Below, one piece after another: positions 36,057-43,993 of a DNA stretch of 64,000 bases (the first letter of the stretch is position 1; each line of letters begins with the position of its first letter). This DNA is from Butyricicoccus sp. Marseille-Q5471 (GTDB taxonomy: Bacteria; Bacillota; Clostridia; Oscillospirales; Butyricicoccaceae), in the NCBI RefSeq assembly GCF_951230135.1, contig NZ_CATNVC010000002.1, positions 124,001-188,000 on the forward strand, in the 5' to 3' direction. The notes beneath the pieces were generated by a model. The model worked only from the letters and a program-made list of their open reading frames with translations, was not told the origin of the DNA and did not search any database. The position numbers were made by a program, and so were the translations under genes.

Positions 36057-36512
36057 TTACTCTGCGACCGTTCCGTCCTGCTCCAGCAGCACATCATCAA
36101 TCATACGCAGCAATTCCAGTGCACTGCGGAAGAAACAGGAGCGTTTCTTCTCAATCCAAACGACTTCTCCCTGCCAGCTTGCGTTTTGCCGAAAATTGAT
36201 TCGCACCAAAAAGGTCGCCAATTTTCCGGGCGCACAGACGGCATCCTCCCATCCCTCAGCGGTGCGTTTTGCGAGCGCGGGCGCACGGTGCTCCAACAGT
36301 GCGCGGCGATCCTCAAACCGCTGTGTGTGCATGGTCTGATCCAGCAGATCATCTATATAGTGTATCAACGGCATGAGCGCTGAAAAGACAAACGTGGTCG
36401 GTTCAAACGCAGTATGCAGCCTGCCGGAAGGCACACCATTGACATATCCATCAAAGCAGAGCTTCAGCCCGCGCGCTTCGTACGGAACGGAATCCATTGG
36501 AACTGTCAACAC
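36057..36512 (-). CDS. Protein of unknown function downstream of the pilus/SARP cluster
   Basis: 151 residues, no signal peptide or membrane segment. The C-terminal half contains TFLVRINFRQNASWQGEVVW followed by IEKKRSCFFRSALELLRMID, which I recall as a recurring motif in small clostridial proteins of unknown role. The start is GTG 36512 (AGGGGG about 10 nt upstream); TTG 36509 is the alternative. It lies 144 nt downstream of the SARP regulator on the same strand, and no terminator is obvious between them, so it may be part of the same transcript. Confidence 0.65.
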   Translation of the reverse strand: MLTVPMDSVPYEARGLKLCFDGYVNGVPSGRLHTAFEPTTFVFSALMPLIHYIDDLLDQTMHTQRFEDRRALLEHRAPALAKRTAEGWEDAVCAPGKLATFLVRINFRQNASWQGEVVWIEKKRSCFFRSALELLRMIDDVLLEQDGTVAE

Positions 36513-36656
36513 GCTGTATCTGCCCCCTCTCCGAAAAGGTATTCCCTTTTTCTATTTTCTTTATTATGACATACTCCGGTTAAATCTCGGTTACATCTCG
36601 CCGAAAACGGGACAAATCTGCGAAAAAATTTTGCCGCCCCTCACTTCCCGCTTTCA

Positions 36657-37883
36657 TCATTCCATAATCCGCTCGCCGTCCTGCGGACGAAGAGGACGTA
36701 GTTTGCACGAAAGCATCACCGGAGACTTGGGGAATTCCCTGCGAAAGGTTTTGCGAATACGCTCCATGACCATTTCACCGGTTTCATAGGTCACGGTTGG
36801 CAGCAGCACCACATATTGCGACGGACTAAACCGAGAAACGATGTCGCACTGGCGTAGGCTTTTCCGCACAACTGACAGCACTTGATCCATTGCACGGTTG
36901 AGCACCTTCTGTTCAGGGGTTTCCATGTAAGCATTGGTCACGGTCAGCAGTCCCAGAAAGATTCGGCCGCCATAGCGTGCAAGCACGCGTTCTTCAATGC
37001 GGTAAATATCCTGGAAAATGCCGAATTCGCAGACAAACGCACCGGTTGTCCCTTCTTTTTCTTGCAGCCGATCGCGCACGCTATCAATGTTCATGTCGGT
37101 TGTTTCTTCTGCCGCCGCAATCTTACGATACAGCGCGCGCAGTTCGTCCGACACCTGCACACCCAGCTCGCTGTAATACAGCTCCGTCACACGATTGTAC
37201 TGCTGCATGGCTTCCTGATTGCGTCCGCACGCCGTCAGCGCCAGAATCAGTTCACGATTGAGTCCCTCATCCAGTTCGTCAAACCGAAGCGCATCCCGGC
37301 ACAGATCCGCCGCTTCATCGGCACGTTGCTCTTGCCGCAGCCGCTCGCAGAGTTCCCCAACGAGTTTGAGATAGCAGCCATGGAAATACACTGTCGGCGA
37401 TACCATCCACAGCTCGGTTTCATCGGACAAGCGACCGCGATACAGGGCGCAGGCCTGCTCGAGCAGCCGCATCCGTTCCTCTCCGCCGCAGTCTTCCTCC
37501 TGCAGGCGGTGAAACGCCTTCTCAAACTCCACAAAATCACACGTGGTATCAAGCGCCGGATTCCACTGGTACGCACCCTGTCCGACCGTAATGAATGTAA
37601 GCTCCTCCGGCGCGCCGCCCTGCACCAGTGCGGTACGCAAGCGGTGCATCAGCGTTTTGAGTGCGCCACGCGGATTTGCGCTGCCCTCATCCGGCCAAAA
37701 GGTCGCATAGAGTTCGCCATGCGGCACAGGACGATTCTGGTGCATAATCAGGTATTGCGCCATGTTTTTCAGTTTTTTGGAGCGGCTGAGTGGTCCGCTT
37801 ACCACCACCCCGTTTACTTCGATCGTGAGTTCGCCAAACAACGCGACCGAAACCTTGGTTTTCGGATTTTGTCCTTTCACCAC
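36657..37883 (-). CDS. SARP/BTAD transcriptional regulator with a degenerate GGDEF-like C-terminus
   Basis: 408 residues. About 10-110 is an OmpR-type winged helix (VALFGELTIEVNG... SRSKKLKNMAQYLIMH). About 115-265 is a bacterial transcriptional activator domain built of TPR-like helices (DFVEFEKAFHRL, ALRFDELDEGLNRELI). About 290-400 has the size and strand order of a GGDEF domain, but the signature position reads SRFSPSQYVVLLP, so it cannot make c-di-GMP; it may bind nucleotide. Overlaps the pilT end by 7 nt, so it is cotranslated. Likely controls the pilus operon. Confidence 0.82.
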   Translation of the reverse strand: MVKGQNPKTKVSVALFGELTIEVNGVVVSGPLSRSKKLKNMAQYLIMHQNRPVPHGELYATFWPDEGSANPRGALKTLMHRLRTALVQGGAPEELTFITVGQGAYQWNPALDTTCDFVEFEKAFHRLQEEDCGGEERMRLLEQACALYRGRLSDETELWMVSPTVYFHGCYLKLVGELCERLRQEQRADEAADLCRDALRFDELDEGLNRELILALTACGRNQEAMQQYNRVTELYYSELGVQVSDELRALYRKIAAAEETTDMNIDSVRDRLQEKEGTTGAFVCEFGIFQDIYRIEERVLARYGGRIFLGLLTVTNAYMETPEQKVLNRAMDQVLSVVRKSLRQCDIVSRFSPSQYVVLLPTVTYETGEMVMERIRKTFRREFPKSPVMLSCKLRPLRPQDGERIME

Positions 37884-38965
37884 AGATCACCACCTCCGCT
37901 CGTCTGATTGAGTGACAGCTTTTTGCTCATTTGTTCCCGGTTAAAACAATATTGTACCGCGTTCTCCGCGGTGATAACATCCGCCTGGCACAATCGGAGC
38001 AGCTCATTGTCCATCGTCTGCATCCCTGTGCCGGCGGAGGCCTGCATGACCGCGCCAATCTGATGAATCTTCGCATCCCGAATCAGATTTGCAACGGCCG
38101 GATTCACACGCAGCACTTCGGCCGCCGGAAGCACACCGCCGGTTTTCATCGGAATCAGCTGCTGCGAAACAACGGCACGCAGCACCATAGATAGCTGAAT
38201 CCGTACCTGATTCTGCTGTGCCGCCGGAAATGCGTCGATAATACGATCAATCGAGTTCGCCGCACCTGCCGTATGCAGGGTGGAAATCACGAGATGTCCC
38301 GTCTCCGCCGCCGTCATAGCCGTACGGATGGTCTCATAATCCCGCATTTCACCAAGCAGAATCACATCGGGTGCCTGCCGCAGTGCAGCGCGCAGCGCGG
38401 GTACATAACCCTCCGTATCCATACCGATTTCGCGCTGGGACACAATTGAGCGGTCGTGCTTGTGCAGATACTCAATCGGATCTTCGAGCGTAATAATATG
38501 CCCTTCCCGCGTTTTGTTAATGCGGTCGATCAGGCAGGCCAGTGTTGTTGTTTTGCCGCTGCCCGCAGGTCCGGTCACAAGAATCAGACCGCGCGTCAGG
38601 CTGCTCAGATCCATCACCGAATCGGGGATATGAATCGCCGCCGGATCGGGCAGGTCGAACGTAATGATGCGAATGACCGCCGCCAGCGAGCCGCGCTGCC
38701 GATACACATTGACGCGAAACCGCGACAACCCCGGAACCGAGAACGCGAAATCATCCTCGCCTTTCTCATGGAGCACCCGCATTTCCCGCTTGCCGAGTGC
38801 ATAAATCTTGCCAATCATTTCGGCTGTTTGATCGGGCATCAGCCGCTCCCCCGTGTGGGTCAAATGACCCTCCACCTTGTAAGACGGCGGCAGACCGGCA
38901 ACCAAAAACACATCAGACGCGCCGCACGCCACAACCTGATGCAATAATGCGTTGAGTTCTACCAT
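37877..38965 (-). CDS. pilT: Type IV pilus retraction ATPase, PilT family
   Basis: 362-residue hexameric secretion ATPase. Walker A GPAGSGKTT, Asp box LEDPIEYLHKHDRSIV, Walker B ILLGEMRDYETI, His box GHLVISTLHTAGAANSIDRI, and the PilT-type C-terminal helix region (RVNPAVANLIRDAKIHQIGA in place of AIRNLIREGK). In known systems PilT depolymerises the pilus. It is the only motor ATPase of the cluster in this window. Confidence 0.93.
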   Translation of the reverse strand: MVELNALLHQVVACGASDVFLVAGLPPSYKVEGHLTHTGERLMPDQTAEMIGKIYALGKREMRVLHEKGEDDFAFSVPGLSRFRVNVYRQRGSLAAVIRIITFDLPDPAAIHIPDSVMDLSSLTRGLILVTGPAGSGKTTTLACLIDRINKTREGHIITLEDPIEYLHKHDRSIVSQREIGMDTEGYVPALRAALRQAPDVILLGEMRDYETIRTAMTAAETGHLVISTLHTAGAANSIDRIIDAFPAAQQNQVRIQLSMVLRAVVSQQLIPMKTGGVLPAAEVLRVNPAVANLIRDAKIHQIGAVMQASAGTGMQTMDNELLRLCQADVITAENAVQYCFNREQMSKKLSLNQTSGGGDLW

Positions 38966-38982
38966 TTCTCCCTCTTTCTTGC

Positions 38983-39450
38983 CTATTCTTGATAAACAGG
39001 CAGCGTGGTATCAATTTGCGCGTCCTCTCGGCTTTGTATGCGGTAGGATATAACCTTCGCCGCGGTGTCTCGCCCCTGTGCGGATAATTGCAGCTGCGCC
39101 ACAAGCATCCCCTGTGCGCCTGCATCGGCCGAAATCGTGAGCAGCCGCGATGCGGCGTCATACTCCGCCTGTACGCCAAGGCTTTGCGCCGCATCTGCCA
39201 TCGCAGAGCCTACGGCATCCGGCGTCGCCGTTGCGTGTACCGACAGCACACTCAGCGCCGTTTCGACTGCTGCCTCAGCCTCATAATAGCTGCGCACCGT
39301 CTCCGCGGCCCGCTGCGCAATCCGATGATCCGCGCGTGCACGCGACAGTCCCATCAGGGACAGGCAAGCCATGCACAGTACAATCAGCACGGTCAACACC
39401 GTCGCTCCGCCGAACACAATACTGCGGCGCGGCGTGCGCCCCCCGGTCAT
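38983..39450 (-). CDS. Small pilus-operon membrane protein (PilX-like position)
   Basis: 155 residues. A single N-terminal hydrophobic helix (FGGATVLTVLIVLCMACLSL) precedes a soluble Ala/Ser-rich domain with AAETVRSYYEAEAAVETALS, the usual start of PilX/minor-pilin accessory proteins. The start overlaps the preceding gene by 4 nt. No type III prepilin cleavage motif with Glu5 is evident. Probably a minor pseudopilin or assembly accessory factor. Confidence 0.7.
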   Translation of the reverse strand: MTGGRTPRRSIVFGGATVLTVLIVLCMACLSLMGLSRARADHRIAQRAAETVRSYYEAEAAVETALSVLSVHATATPDAVGSAMADAAQSLGVQAEYDAASRLLTISADAGAQGMLVAQLQLSAQGRDTAAKVISYRIQSREDAQIDTTLPVYQE

Positions 39451-39836
39451 GCACCCACCTCTCCGGCGAAACGCCGGACGGTCAGCGTGTACAATTCGCG
39501 CCGATCTTTCGCTGCATATACCGTGATTTGTGCCTTATACAGGTTGTTTCCCATATCTTCGGGCATCAATTCCAATAAGTAATCGGCATCTTCCGCCGTT
39601 TCGTTCCAATTAGCATCATAACGAATGGTTTCTGCCTCCATTATACCATCTGCCGCTTTGAAGCGCTCAGCAGAGTTTTCGGCCGCAACAACTGCGCGAT
39701 CGAGCGTTTCGCTCTCTTCACTCAGTCCGTGCGCATGCGCCAACAGGCTCAGGCAGACCGCCGTGCAGATGCAGAAAAAGATGAGATTGACACCCAGCTC
39801 CAGCAGAAAGGTTTGTGTGTGTTTCAGGCGTTTCAC
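39447..39836 (-). CDS. Small pilus-operon protein with N-terminal membrane helix
   Basis: 129 residues. After a short basic start (MKRLKHTQTFLLELGVNLIF) one hydrophobic helix precedes an extracellular domain with YDANWNETAEDADYLLEL and strands such as NLYKAQITVYAAKD. It resembles minor pseudopilins of clostridial type IV-like operons in size and topology. Overlaps both neighbours by 4 nt. Confidence 0.65.
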   Translation of the reverse strand: MKRLKHTQTFLLELGVNLIFFCICTAVCLSLLAHAHGLSEESETLDRAVVAAENSAERFKAADGIMEAETIRYDANWNETAEDADYLLELMPEDMGNNLYKAQITVYAAKDRRELYTLTVRRFAGEVGA

Positions 39837-40306
39837 GGGTGCACCTCCCCTCTTTTCGGCGCAAGCAGCAGACTTTGCGTTTGACCGTCCTGCGCAGTAT
39901 AGTCAACGCACAGCATGCCGTCCCGGTTGGAGAACACCATTGTGCCGCCCTCCATCAGACGCGTGCCGTCGGCCGGAGTAAGCACAATGTCCTCCGGTGT
40001 GAAAAGCTCATACAATGCGCCGTCATAGCAGTACAGGCGCGTAATATAGGCTTCCCCCTCCCACTCGGCATCAAACGCAAGCGCCTGCGTGCCATCGGCA
40101 AAGGGGTCGATATGAAAGCTGTCGGACTGGCGCGCTTTGCCCGCCAGGTAGGACAGCGGTGTTTGCAGGGTAAAGTTCTGCTGCATGCAATCCTCCGCAC
40201 CGTTCCAAACCTGCACGCCGCACAGCAGTGCAGCCGCGGACACAGAAAGATAAAGCAGGAGCAGCAGCAAGGCCGCCAGGGTGTCGACGCTGCGATGTCT
40301 GGTCAT
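39833..40306 (-). CDS. DUF4860-like pilus-operon protein
   Basis: 157 residues with an N-terminal hydrophobic helix (TLAALLLLLLYLSVSAAALL) and a beta-rich body containing LSYLAGKARQSDSF, YITRLYCYDGALYELF, which resembles DUF4860, a family found in clostridial pilus loci. Overlaps neighbours on both sides by 4 nt. Function unknown; location suggests a pseudopilin-like subunit. Confidence 0.72.
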   Translation of the reverse strand: MTRHRSVDTLAALLLLLLYLSVSAAALLCGVQVWNGAEDCMQQNFTLQTPLSYLAGKARQSDSFHIDPFADGTQALAFDAEWEGEAYITRLYCYDGALYELFTPEDIVLTPADGTRLMEGGTMVFSNRDGMLCVDYTAQDGQTQSLLLAPKRGEVHP

Positions 40307-40626
40307 ACAGCCGCCTCCCCTTGCTTCTCCACCACCGTAATGTCAGGCGGCAGATTGGATGAGAACAGCTGATACATGACAAAAAACCGGCTTTCATCAT
40401 ACCGGACGCCATATTCGTTCAGCAAATAAGGTAAATTCGGCGGATAGCGTCCCTCTGTGGCATAGCAGTGGGTAGAAGCGCGCCGCAAATCCTCTTGCAG
40501 CCGTTGAATATCCTGCTCCTGCGCCGTGCCGCCAACCCACAGGGTGCTCAGAACAAACAGGACCACCAGCGTGAGCATGCTCAGCACGGAAAGGACGATT
40601 CGTCTCTTCACAGTCTTTTTTTGCAT
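40303..40626 (-). CDS. Small pilus-operon membrane protein of unknown function
   Basis: 107 residues. The start at 40626 follows GGGAGG by 5 nt; an earlier in-frame ATG (40653) overlaps the pilC-like gene and lacks an SD. One N-terminal helix (IVLSVLSMLTLVVLFVLSTL), then a short helical stretch (DIQRLQEDLRRASTHCYATE) and RYPPNLPYLLNEYGV, similar to the processing-site-proximal part of type II/IV pseudopilins, where a GRYP motif follows the first helix. Confidence 0.65.
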   Translation of the reverse strand: MQKKTVKRRIVLSVLSMLTLVVLFVLSTLWVGGTAQEQDIQRLQEDLRRASTHCYATEGRYPPNLPYLLNEYGVRYDESRFFVMYQLFSSNLPPDITVVEKQGEAAV

Positions 40627-40639
40627 ACGTGCCTCCCGC

Positions 40640-41659
40640 TCAAACCGTGGCAAGCACGCCGAGCAGCGGCAGCATAATGGAAAGTAGAATCAGTCCGGCC
40701 GCCGCCACGAGTGCCATGATGACCGCCGGCTCAATGCGAGAGATTCGCTCGTCCACTTTCGTTTCCGCCGCTCCGGCCATTCGTGCGGCAACCTCGTCCA
40801 TCGTACGTTCAATGCAGCCGGCACGCTCACCGACGCGCAGCATGCGCAGATGGAAACCGGAAAACAACCCGGTATCGACGAGCGCATCGCTCAGCGTTGC
40901 ACCGAGCGCCAGTTTTTCCGCCGCCGCATCCGCCGACTGCACCGCCGCCGGCGTGCCGGTCAAGCTCCCTGCGCGGCGAAGCGCTTCCTCGAGTTCTAAG
41001 CCGCTGTGCAGCATCAGCGCCATCGCGGATGCAAAGCGAACCGTGCCGTTTTCTCGGAAAAGCCGTGTACCCTGCAGTTTTCCTCTTTTCCTCGCCGCCG
41101 CAACTGCCGCACACGCGCCCAAACCGGCAACAAGTACCACCGCAGCAACCGCAACCAGCCATTTTCCCGCATGCATCAATCCCGATGCAATCGGCGAAAG
41201 CGTGAGCCCCATCGAGGCAAACACTCCATCAAACACCGGCAGCACAACAACCGCCATCACAATCAGCAGTGCGGCCATCACCGCACCCATCAGCAGCGGA
41301 AATGCCACCGCGCTGCGAATGCTTTCTTCCAGCTTATCCTCCCGGTCAAAATGCGCCGCCAGTGCTGTGCACACTTCTTCCATCGTGCCGGTGCATTCCG
41401 CAATCCCCAGCATGCCGAGCATATAATCCGGGAACGCCCCCTGGTCAGACAGCGCTTTACTCAGCGGCTGTCCTGCTGCCAGCGCTTCGCTCAGCGCCGT
41501 AAACAGCGCACGCTCCTGCTCCCGCTGTGCATCCTCGGCCAAGATGGAGAAGCTCTCCTCCGGCGAAATGCCCGCATGCAGCAAGTCGCCCAATTGCAGA
41601 CAAAGCGCTGACAATTCTGCCGGTGAAAAGATCAGTGCGCGCGATTTTTTCTGTGCCAT
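40640..41659 (-). CDS. pilC: Type II secretion/type IV pilus platform protein, PilC/GspF family
   Basis: 339 residues with two T2SSF repeats (LSALCLQLGDLLHAGISPEE; FASAMALMLHSGLELEEALR) and three to four membrane helices. Inner-membrane platform that docks the assembly ATPase. First gene of the overlapped operon; SD AGGGGG 7 nt before the ATG. The first repeat has the usual LHAGIS motif. No PilB-type ATPase gene adjoins. Confidence 0.88.
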   Translation of the reverse strand: MAQKKSRALIFSPAELSALCLQLGDLLHAGISPEESFSILAEDAQREQERALFTALSEALAAGQPLSKALSDQGAFPDYMLGMLGIAECTGTMEEVCTALAAHFDREDKLEESIRSAVAFPLLMGAVMAALLIVMAVVVLPVFDGVFASMGLTLSPIASGLMHAGKWLVAVAAVVLVAGLGACAAVAAARKRGKLQGTRLFRENGTVRFASAMALMLHSGLELEEALRRAGSLTGTPAAVQSADAAAEKLALGATLSDALVDTGLFSGFHLRMLRVGERAGCIERTMDEVAARMAGAAETKVDERISRIEPAVIMALVAAAGLILLSIMLPLLGVLATV

Positions 41660-41671
41660 TCAGCCGCCCCC

Positions 41672-41800
41672 TCATGCATGCTCCGCCCCCGTCTGGCGCA
41701 TGCTCCGATGTCGCCATATCGTGCAGCAAACGGTCGCCTCACCGCTTCCCGTCTGCAGTACCATGGCATTCGTGTCCGCTATTGACGTAAAGCAGTCCAT
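41672..41800 (-). CDS. Possible 42-residue leader ORF before the pilus operon
   Basis: An open frame of 42 codons (begins MDCFTSIADTNAMVLQ, contains a CC pair) fills the leader between the predicted promoter and pilC. The SD is weak and no family is recognised. It may be a leader peptide or chance. Confidence 0.25.
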   Translation of the reverse strand: MDCFTSIADTNAMVLQTGSGEATVCCTIWRHRSMRQTGAEHA

Positions 41801-41820
41801 CTTATAGCGGTCTTATTGTT

Positions 41821-41829
41821 ATTATATCA
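41821..41829 (-). promoter_or_regulatory. Extended -10 promoter of the pilus operon
   Basis: Minus-strand TGATATAAT is a perfect extended -10 box; no good -35 is present. The leader from here to the pilC ATG is about 155 nt. It does not match the c-di-GMP riboswitch conserved core as far as I can judge. Confidence 0.5.
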
Positions 41830-41903
41830 TATATTTTTGCAATTGGCGATAATGGAATCGGCTCTGCCATTCACAAATGTTTCAAGGATTTTTCGGCAAA
41901 CGC

Positions 41904-41934
41904 AAAAAAGACGACCGATATATCGGTCGTCTTT
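41904..41934 (-). terminator. Terminator of the transglutaminase lipoprotein gene
   Basis: Minus-strand AAAGACGACCGATA / TATCGGTCGTCTTT followed by T6; perfect 14-bp stem. Confidence 0.9.
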
Positions 41935-41945
41935 GAAAATTTGGA

Positions 41946-42935
41946 TTAGTAACAGTATTTCTCTGTATAATTCTGAGGATTATTGATGAAATCCATGATT
42001 TTTTTACTGGATTTTCCGGTCGACGCAAATGTCGGGTCCATTAATTTCCACTGTTGGCCATCGAACGAAATGATGTTGTTAATCCATCCCAGCTCACTGA
42101 CATGCACCGAAATCCAGGCATGATACTCGCCCCGGCTGGTGTAACCGACGAGCAGCTTGGTCGGAATACCCTGTGAGCGCAGCATGGAGGTCAAGAGCGA
42201 GGCATAATCAAAGCAAATGCCCTTCCCCTTGGCCAACACATCGTCTACAACCGGCAAATAGGTGCTCTCTACATTTTTGGCCAAATCATAATCATAGCTG
42301 ATGTTCTGCACCACGTAGTTATAGATATTCGCAACTGTTTCCAACTCATCCCCCGTTTTAGAGGCAAGCTGGTCGGCATACTGCACAGCCTTACTGTCTT
42401 CCTTAAAATTCGCAAACTGGTTGGGATACAGGAACGGCAGCAGTTCATTCGACAGCTTTACGCTGATGCTCTGCCCCAGAACCTGCGAGTAGCGCGTGCC
42501 GCTGATGTTGCGAAAAACATTGATTTGATAGGTGCCGTCCCCGTCGGACAGCGGGAAAACATCGTAGTTTTCATCGGCCGCAATATTATAGGTATAGGTT
42601 GTGCCGCCTGAACGCGTAATCTGCACCTTGATGCGCACCGCTTCGTTTTTCAGATATTTGACCATCACATAGCCTTGATCGGTATTCGATGCGTCAATTA
42701 CGGCATAAGCGTTCCCATAGGTCACTGTGCCAGTGGCTTCCGGCACTAAAATCCCATCCAGCGTGGGATTGGCAATCGCCAAAGGCGCGTCTTCCTCATC
42801 TATTTGGATCATCGCGCGCAGATCATCTCCGGTGACCGAATCCTCTGCCGTGCGATTCTGACCGCAAGCACTCAGCGGAACCGCCAACAAAGCAGCCGCA
42901 CTTACGCCCGCCAAAACTCGTTTCAAAATACGCAT
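41946..42935 (-). CDS. Lipoprotein with transglutaminase-like domain
   Basis: 329 residues. The start at 42935 is favoured because the promoter below would begin transcription near 42987, excluding earlier ATGs, and because the result opens with a lipoprotein signal (lipobox LSAC). The C-terminal transglutaminase core has the triad: Cys in GKGICFDYASLL, His in GEYHAWISV, Asp in WKLMDPTF. Such extracellular proteins are often proteases or cross-linking enzymes of the cell envelope. The central beta region (about 60-170) is unassigned. Confidence 0.88.
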   Translation of the reverse strand: MRILKRVLAGVSAAALLAVPLSACGQNRTAEDSVTGDDLRAMIQIDEEDAPLAIANPTLDGILVPEATGTVTYGNAYAVIDASNTDQGYVMVKYLKNEAVRIKVQITRSGGTTYTYNIAADENYDVFPLSDGDGTYQINVFRNISGTRYSQVLGQSISVKLSNELLPFLYPNQFANFKEDSKAVQYADQLASKTGDELETVANIYNYVVQNISYDYDLAKNVESTYLPVVDDVLAKGKGICFDYASLLTSMLRSQGIPTKLLVGYTSRGEYHAWISVHVSELGWINNIISFDGQQWKLMDPTFASTGKSSKKIMDFINNPQNYTEKYCY

Positions 42936-42993
42936 TCCGTTGTCCTCGCTTTCTCTTGTCTTGGAAGAGGTTACATTTTCCTGTTCCATATAC

Positions 42994-43022
42994 ATTATAG
43001 CGCGTTTGGTGTAATTTGTGAA
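42994..43022 (-). promoter_or_regulatory. Promoter of the transglutaminase lipoprotein gene
   Basis: Minus-strand TTCACA (43017-43022) and TATAAT (42994-42999), 17-nt spacer. Confidence 0.7.
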
Positions 43023-43085
43023 GCATTTTTTGACGCATTCTGTCAGTCTTTCCAAATGTACTTTGGGCATTCTGCCGGACAAGAC

Positions 43086-43114
43086 TTGTTCCATTCTGCA
43101 CTTTATGCTATACT
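43086..43114 (+). promoter_or_regulatory. tcdA promoter
   Basis: TTGTTC (43086-43091) and TATACT (43109-43114), 17-nt spacer, 31 nt upstream of the ATG at 43146. Confidence 0.65.
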
Positions 43115-43145
43115 GAATCCATTCTATCCGTATGAGGTGACCAAA

Positions 43146-43856
43146 ATGCTGCATGAATTTTCTCGCGCCGAGCTGCTGTTAGGGTCGGATGCAATCGACC
43201 GGCTGCGGCACGCGCATGTCGCGGTGTTCGGCATAGGCGGCGTGGGCTCGTTTGCAGCCGAAGCACTTGCACGTGCAGGTGTCGGCACGCTAACACTCAT
43301 CGACAACGATGATGTTTCGCTGACCAATCGCAACCGCCAGCTAATTGCCCTTTCTTCCACGATCGGACAGCCGAAGGTTGAGGTCATGCGCGCGCGCATT
43401 CTGGATATCAACCCGAACGCCGCCGTCCACGCGCTGCAAATGTTTTACACCCCCGAAAGCACCCTCGATTTAAAGCAGTTTGACTATATCATCGACGCGA
43501 TTGACACCGTGACGGCCAAGCTTTTTTTGATTGAGCAGTGTGCACAGCAAAATGTGCCGCTCATTTGCTCCATGGGAACGGGCAATAAGCTCGATCCGAC
43601 CCAGTTTACCGTGTCGGATATTTACAAGACCTCAGTCTGCCCGCTTGCGCGTGTCATTCGGCAGGAATGCAAGAAGCGCCGCATCAAAAAGCTGAAGGTC
43701 GTTTATTCCCGTGAAGAAGCGCGTACCCCGCTGCCCTCGGACGAACAAAAGGGTACCGCCGGTCGGGCAGTGCCGGGCAGCGTATCCTTCGTACCGCCAG
43801 TTGCAGGGATGATTCTCGCCGGTGAAGTCGTTAAGGATTTGACCGGCGTATGCTGA
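43146..43856 (+). CDS. tcdA: tRNA threonylcarbamoyladenosine dehydratase (TcdA/ThiF family)
   Basis: 236-residue E1-like enzyme that cyclises t6A37 to ct6A in ATP-dependent fashion. Nucleotide-binding motif VAVFGIGGVGSFAAEALARAG, then LIDNDDVSLTNRNRQ and DYIIDAIDTVTAKL. RRIKKLKVVYSREEA and GSVSFVPPVAGMILAGEVV are typical of the TcdA branch (versus MoeB/ThiF). ATG 43146 follows GAGGTG; the frame is open much further upstream but no SD or homology supports that. Confidence 0.93.
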   Translation: MLHEFSRAELLLGSDAIDRLRHAHVAVFGIGGVGSFAAEALARAGVGTLTLIDNDDVSLTNRNRQLIALSSTIGQPKVEVMRARILDINPNAAVHALQMFYTPESTLDLKQFDYIIDAIDTVTAKLFLIEQCAQQNVPLICSMGTGNKLDPTQFTVSDIYKTSVCPLARVIRQECKKRRIKKLKVVYSREEARTPLPSDEQKGTAGRAVPGSVSFVPPVAGMILAGEVVKDLTGVC

Positions 43857-43862
43857 ATAACG

Positions 43863-43900
43863 AACAGGAGCAGGGCACAAAAGCCCTGCTCCTGTTTGTT
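43863..43900 (+). terminator. Terminator after tcdA
   Basis: AACAGGAGCAGGGC / GCCCTGCTCCTGTT stem, then TTGTTATT. Confidence 0.8.
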
Positions 43901-43944
43901 ATTATGCCGTGTTGCGTTAGAAGTGCGTTATGATACAGATACAG

Positions 43945-43978
43945 AAGACCCCCGCGGGATAAATCCCGCAGGGGTCTT
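43945..43978. terminator. Hairpin after the pyruvate:ferredoxin oxidoreductase gene
   Basis: AAGACCCCCGCGGGAT / ATCCCGCAGGGGTCTT stem located 16 nt after the gene end. T tract weak on the minus strand. Confidence 0.55.
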
Positions 43979-43993
43979 TTGGGTTTTGATTAA

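Noticed and set aside
41660-41829. Cyclic di-GMP riboswitch before the pilus operon
   Set aside because: Looked for because of the pil genes and SARP-GGDEF-like protein, but the conserved GEMM core was not recognisable.
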